A stretch of DNA of 64,000 nt, taken from the NCBI RefSeq assembly GCF_049801055.1, contig NZ_JBNAGF010000011.1:115631-179630 (forward strand). Direction: 5' to 3'. A program made the position numbers and the translations under genes. Under the pieces are notes generated by a model. The model made no database searches. It saw nothing but the letters and a program-made list of their open reading frames with translations, and was not told the origin of the DNA. Below are positions 61,933 to 64,000 of this stretch, in pieces (within the stretch, counting starts at the first letter, position 1; each line of letters begins with the position of its first letter). The DNA is from JBNAGF01 sp049801055 (GTDB lineage Bacteria > Pseudomonadota > Alphaproteobacteria > Rhodobacterales > Rhodobacteraceae).

Positions 61933-63054
61933 CGCCTTGAGGAATATGGCGGTTCCTGTCGGGATCAACACGTCCGGAAAATCGTAGTCCGGATTGTGCA
62001 ACTGCGGGCTGTCTTCACCGGCCCCAAGCCAGAACATGGCGGTTTTTGCGCCTTTTCCGAACTGCCCGAAATCCTCGGAAAATTTCAGAGGCTGGTCGAT
62101 CAGTTGCACCGGCGCTCCGGCCCCCAGGGCTGCCGCCTGCAGGATCTGAACAGCTGTGGCGTCGTTGGTGCAGGCGTCAAAGATATCGTCATAAGAGATC
62201 GACAGGCCCAGCCCCTGCGCCGCAGCGTCGGCTTCGGCCAATGCCGTGGCTTCAGACATAAGGCGCTCCATCCGGTTGTTGGCCACAGTGCGCAGGGTGA
62301 CCCAAAGCTCACCGGAACCGGGCGACACTCCAAAGGTCGGTTCTCCCAATGCGGCATGGGTCAACGTGGTCAGGGCGAATTCGGAATCGAGAACACCTCC
62401 CGGTCCAAGGGCTGCAAGTGCTGGCATCAGCCGGGCCATCGCGCCGGCCGGTGACAACCCATCGCCCGGCGCCGCAGCATGTGAGGTCTTGCCAGTCAAA
62501 CGGATTTTCATCCCGCGCGACGCACAATTGGCCGCAGCCCGGTTCAGTTCCACATGTCCAAGGGGCAACCCGGGCATGTTGTGCAATGCAAACACGTAAT
62601 CGGGGGCAATACCGGTGAATTTCGAGTCGGCCCGGAACGCCGATGCTCCCTTGCCGGTTTCTTCGGCAGGCTGGAACAGCAAAACGACGCGGCCCCTTTT
62701 CGGGGGCCGGTCCTGCAGGGCCTCGGCCAGAGCCAGAACCATGACCATGTGCCCGTCATGGCCACACAGATGTGCCTTGCCCGGTATGGTCGAGGCATGA
62801 GCCGATGCACTCAGTTCCTGAATCGGCAGCGCATCCAGTTCACATCGAATTGCAACGGTCGGTCCGCTGCCCCTGCCTTCGTAAACAGCCGCAACTCCGT
62901 GACCACCTATCGCAGTCAGGATCCGGTCGGGATTGAATTTTCGCAAAATGTCCAGCACGCGCGCCGCCGTGGCAGCTTCTTCACCGGATATGTCTGGATG
63001 ACGGTGCAGATCGTGTCGCAGCGCCACCCATCTTGCCAGCGTATCGGGTGTCAT
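61912..63054 (-). CDS. M20-family metallopeptidase / amidohydrolase
   Basis: A 380-residue zinc hydrolase of the M20D (hippurate hydrolase/IAA-amino acid hydrolase) group. Metal-site motifs: 'RHDLHRHPDISGEE' (residues 12-25), 'HLCGHDGHMVMVLALAEAL' near 95, 'LLFQPAEETGKGASAF' and 'ALHNMPGLPLG'; the C-terminal 'FSEDFGQFGKGAKTAMFWLGAGED' (part 'SEDFGQFGKGAKTAMFWLG') holds the last ligand region. It removes acyl groups from N-acyl amino acids or similar. It starts by an ATGA overlap with the lipA stop, so it is in the lipA operon. Confidence 0.92.
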   Translation of the reverse strand: MTPDTLARWVALRHDLHRHPDISGEEAATAARVLDILRKFNPDRILTAIGGHGVAAVYEGRGSGPTVAIRCELDALPIQELSASAHASTIPGKAHLCGHDGHMVMVLALAEALQDRPPKRGRVVLLFQPAEETGKGASAFRADSKFTGIAPDYVFALHNMPGLPLGHVELNRAAANCASRGMKIRLTGKTSHAAAPGDGLSPAGAMARLMPALAALGPGGVLDSEFALTTLTHAALGEPTFGVSPGSGELWVTLRTVANNRMERLMSEATALAEADAAAQGLGLSISYDDIFDACTNDATAVQILQAAALGAGAPVQLIDQPLKFSEDFGQFGKGAKTAMFWLGAGEDSPQLHNPDYDFPDVLIPTGTAIFLKALRALTD

Positions 63055-64000
63055 GCCTGTCCGCGCTTTTCCTGCCGGGCCGCGCGCAGGCGGGCGAAGT
63101 CGTCACCGGCGTGGTAGGAGGATCGCGTCAGCGGGGTGGCCGAGACCATGCCGAACCCCTTGCCATAGGCGGCTTTCTCATAGGCGGCGAACTCCTCGGG
63201 GGTCACGAAACGGTCGACCCGGTGATGTTTCGGCGTCGGTTGCAGATACTGGCCAATGGTCAGGAAATCCACATCCGCCGCGCGCATGTCGTCCATCACC
63301 TGCCGCACCTGCTGTTCGGTTTCGCCCAGACCCACCATGATGCCGGATTTGGTGAACATTGCGGGATCCATCTCCTTGACCCGCTGCAGCAGGCGCAGGC
63401 TGTGGAAATATCGCGCGCCGGGGCGCACCGAAGGGTAAAGCCCCGGAACGGTTTCGAGATTGTGGTTGAACACGTCCGGACGGGCCTCGACCACCACCTC
63501 CAGAACATTGTCGTCGCATTTCAGGAAATCCGGGGTCAGGATCTCGATCGTGGTCTTGGGGCTGCGGTGGCGCACCGCCCGTATGGTCTGGGCGAAATGC
63601 GCCGCGCCGCCATCTGCAAGATCATCCCGGTCGACCGAGGTGATCACCACGTGATTGAGCCCCAGCTTTTCCACCGCATGGGCGACCCGGCCCGGTTCGA
63701 ACGTGTCGAGCGCATCCGGCCGCCCGGTGGCGATGTTGCAGAAGGTGCAGCCGCGGGTACAGATTTCGCCCATGATCATCATGGTTGCGTGGCCCTGGCT
63801 CCAGCATTCGCCCACATTCGGACAGCCCGCCTCTTCGCAAACCGTCACGAGGTTGTTCTCGCGCATGATCTTGTGGGTATCGGCATAGCCTTTGCCGCCC
63901 GGCGCCTTCACCCGGATCCAGGACGGTTTCTTGGGCTGCGACTGATCCGGACGATGCGCCTTTTCCGGATGGCGCTGTTCGGGAATTTTCAGATCTCTGG
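63051..64000 (-). CDS. lipA: Lipoyl synthase LipA (partial, extreme N-terminus outside the window)
   Basis: A radical-SAM enzyme that inserts two sulfurs into octanoyl groups on carrier domains. The auxiliary Fe-S cysteines are in 'CEEAGCPNVGECW' and the radical-SAM CxxxCxxC in 'CTRGCTFCNIATG'; the last Ser ligand is in 'PLTRSSYHAGD'. The frame continues past a Met at 63911 to the window end ('DLKIPEQRHPEKAHRPDQ...WIRVKAP'), the usual alphaproteobacterial N-terminus, so only the first few residues are missing. It is followed by the M20 peptidase gene with a four-base overlap. Confidence 0.95.
   Translation of the reverse strand, partial: RDLKIPEQRHPEKAHRPDQSQPKKPSWIRVKAPGGKGYADTHKIMRENNLVTVCEEAGCPNVGECWSQGHATMMIMGEICTRGCTFCNIATGRPDALDTFEPGRVAHAVEKLGLNHVVITSVDRDDLADGGAAHFAQTIRAVRHRSPKTTIEILTPDFLKCDDNVLEVVVEARPDVFNHNLETVPGLYPSVRPGARYFHSLRLLQRVKEMDPAMFTKSGIMVGLGETEQQVRQVMDDMRAADVDFLTIGQYLQPTPKHHRVDRFVTPEEFAAYEKAAYGKGFGMVSATPLTRSSYHAGDDFARLRAARQEKRGQA

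Overview
The window is a high-GC chromosomal segment from an alphaproteobacterium. It is almost certainly from the order Rhodobacterales (Roseobacter group). The reasons are the corrinoid/tetrahydrofolate one-carbon genes paired with a 'virulence factor' domain protein, the ppx-rlmE pair, the MoxR/DUF58/Bat operon with a DUF4381 protein, the pstSCAB-phoU-phoB order, YicC-Gmk, PAS_5 and GlxA-type proteins, and the lipA/M20/hpt/RatA block. Genes are packed tightly and many overlap by 4 bases (ATGA). I saw no rRNA, tRNA, CRISPR array, insertion sequence, prophage or plasmid functions. This reads as stable chromosome with several accessory clusters.

Layout: 0-1.5 kb, the end of a one-carbon demethylation operon (partial methyltransferase, MetF-like reductase, small PF13769-type protein). 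1.5-2.1 kb, a poor region with a possible broken gene. 2.1-4.3 kb, ppx and rlmE. 4.6-6.6 kb, a secreted eight-heme cytochrome c with HEAT/TPR tail. 6.7-9.9 kb, membrane proteins (YihY, AI-2E family, DUF883-like, holin-like). 10.1-16.3 kb, a six-gene MoxR/Bat operon. 16.3-21.7 kb, a Crp/Fnr regulator divergent from a periplasmic sulfatase, a periplasmic HAD phosphatase, a cardiolipin synthase and a small K+ channel. 21.9-26.0 kb, an ATPase / FtsX permease / AttH-lipocalin export system. 26.2-33.6 kb, a peptide-type ABC importer whose operon carries a GFA-family enzyme between the two permeases and whose binding-protein gene is separated from the rest by an inverted TPR gene. 33.7-36.0 kb, glutaryl-CoA dehydrogenase and its divergent LysR regulator. 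36.0-42.3 kb, the phosphate-starvation locus pstSCAB-phoU-phoB with a three-repeat Pho box. 42.5-43.9 kb, a small secreted protein and a di-heme cytochrome c. 43.9-48.3 kb, yicC-gmk-gamma carbonic anhydrase-Cys/Met PLP enzyme-phoR. 48.4-49.3 kb, a PAS protein preceded by two CtrA-like boxes. 49.4-53.6 kb, class II DAHP synthase, a GlxA-type regulator, a GNAT acetyltransferase and a soluble sugar dehydrogenase. 53.7-59.3 kb, a Liv-type branched-chain amino acid/amide importer with a 40-codon ORF between livF and livH. 59.3-64 kb, MmgE/PrpD, RatA-type protein, hpt, a tiny membrane protein, an M20 peptidase and partial lipA.

How the genes work together: three ABC importers each have a hairpin directly after the binding-protein gene, which fits high production of the binding protein relative to the membrane parts. 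Phosphate control is split. PhoB sits at the end of the pst operon, while its kinase PhoR is about 7 kb away at the end of a housekeeping operon. The sulfatase, HAD phosphatase, cardiolipin synthase and AttH exporter all act at the cell envelope. The points most worth following up are the CtrA-box/PAS gene, the GFA gene built into an importer operon, the ATPase/FtsX/AttH system, the octaheme HEAT-TPR cytochrome and the small ORF in the liv operon.
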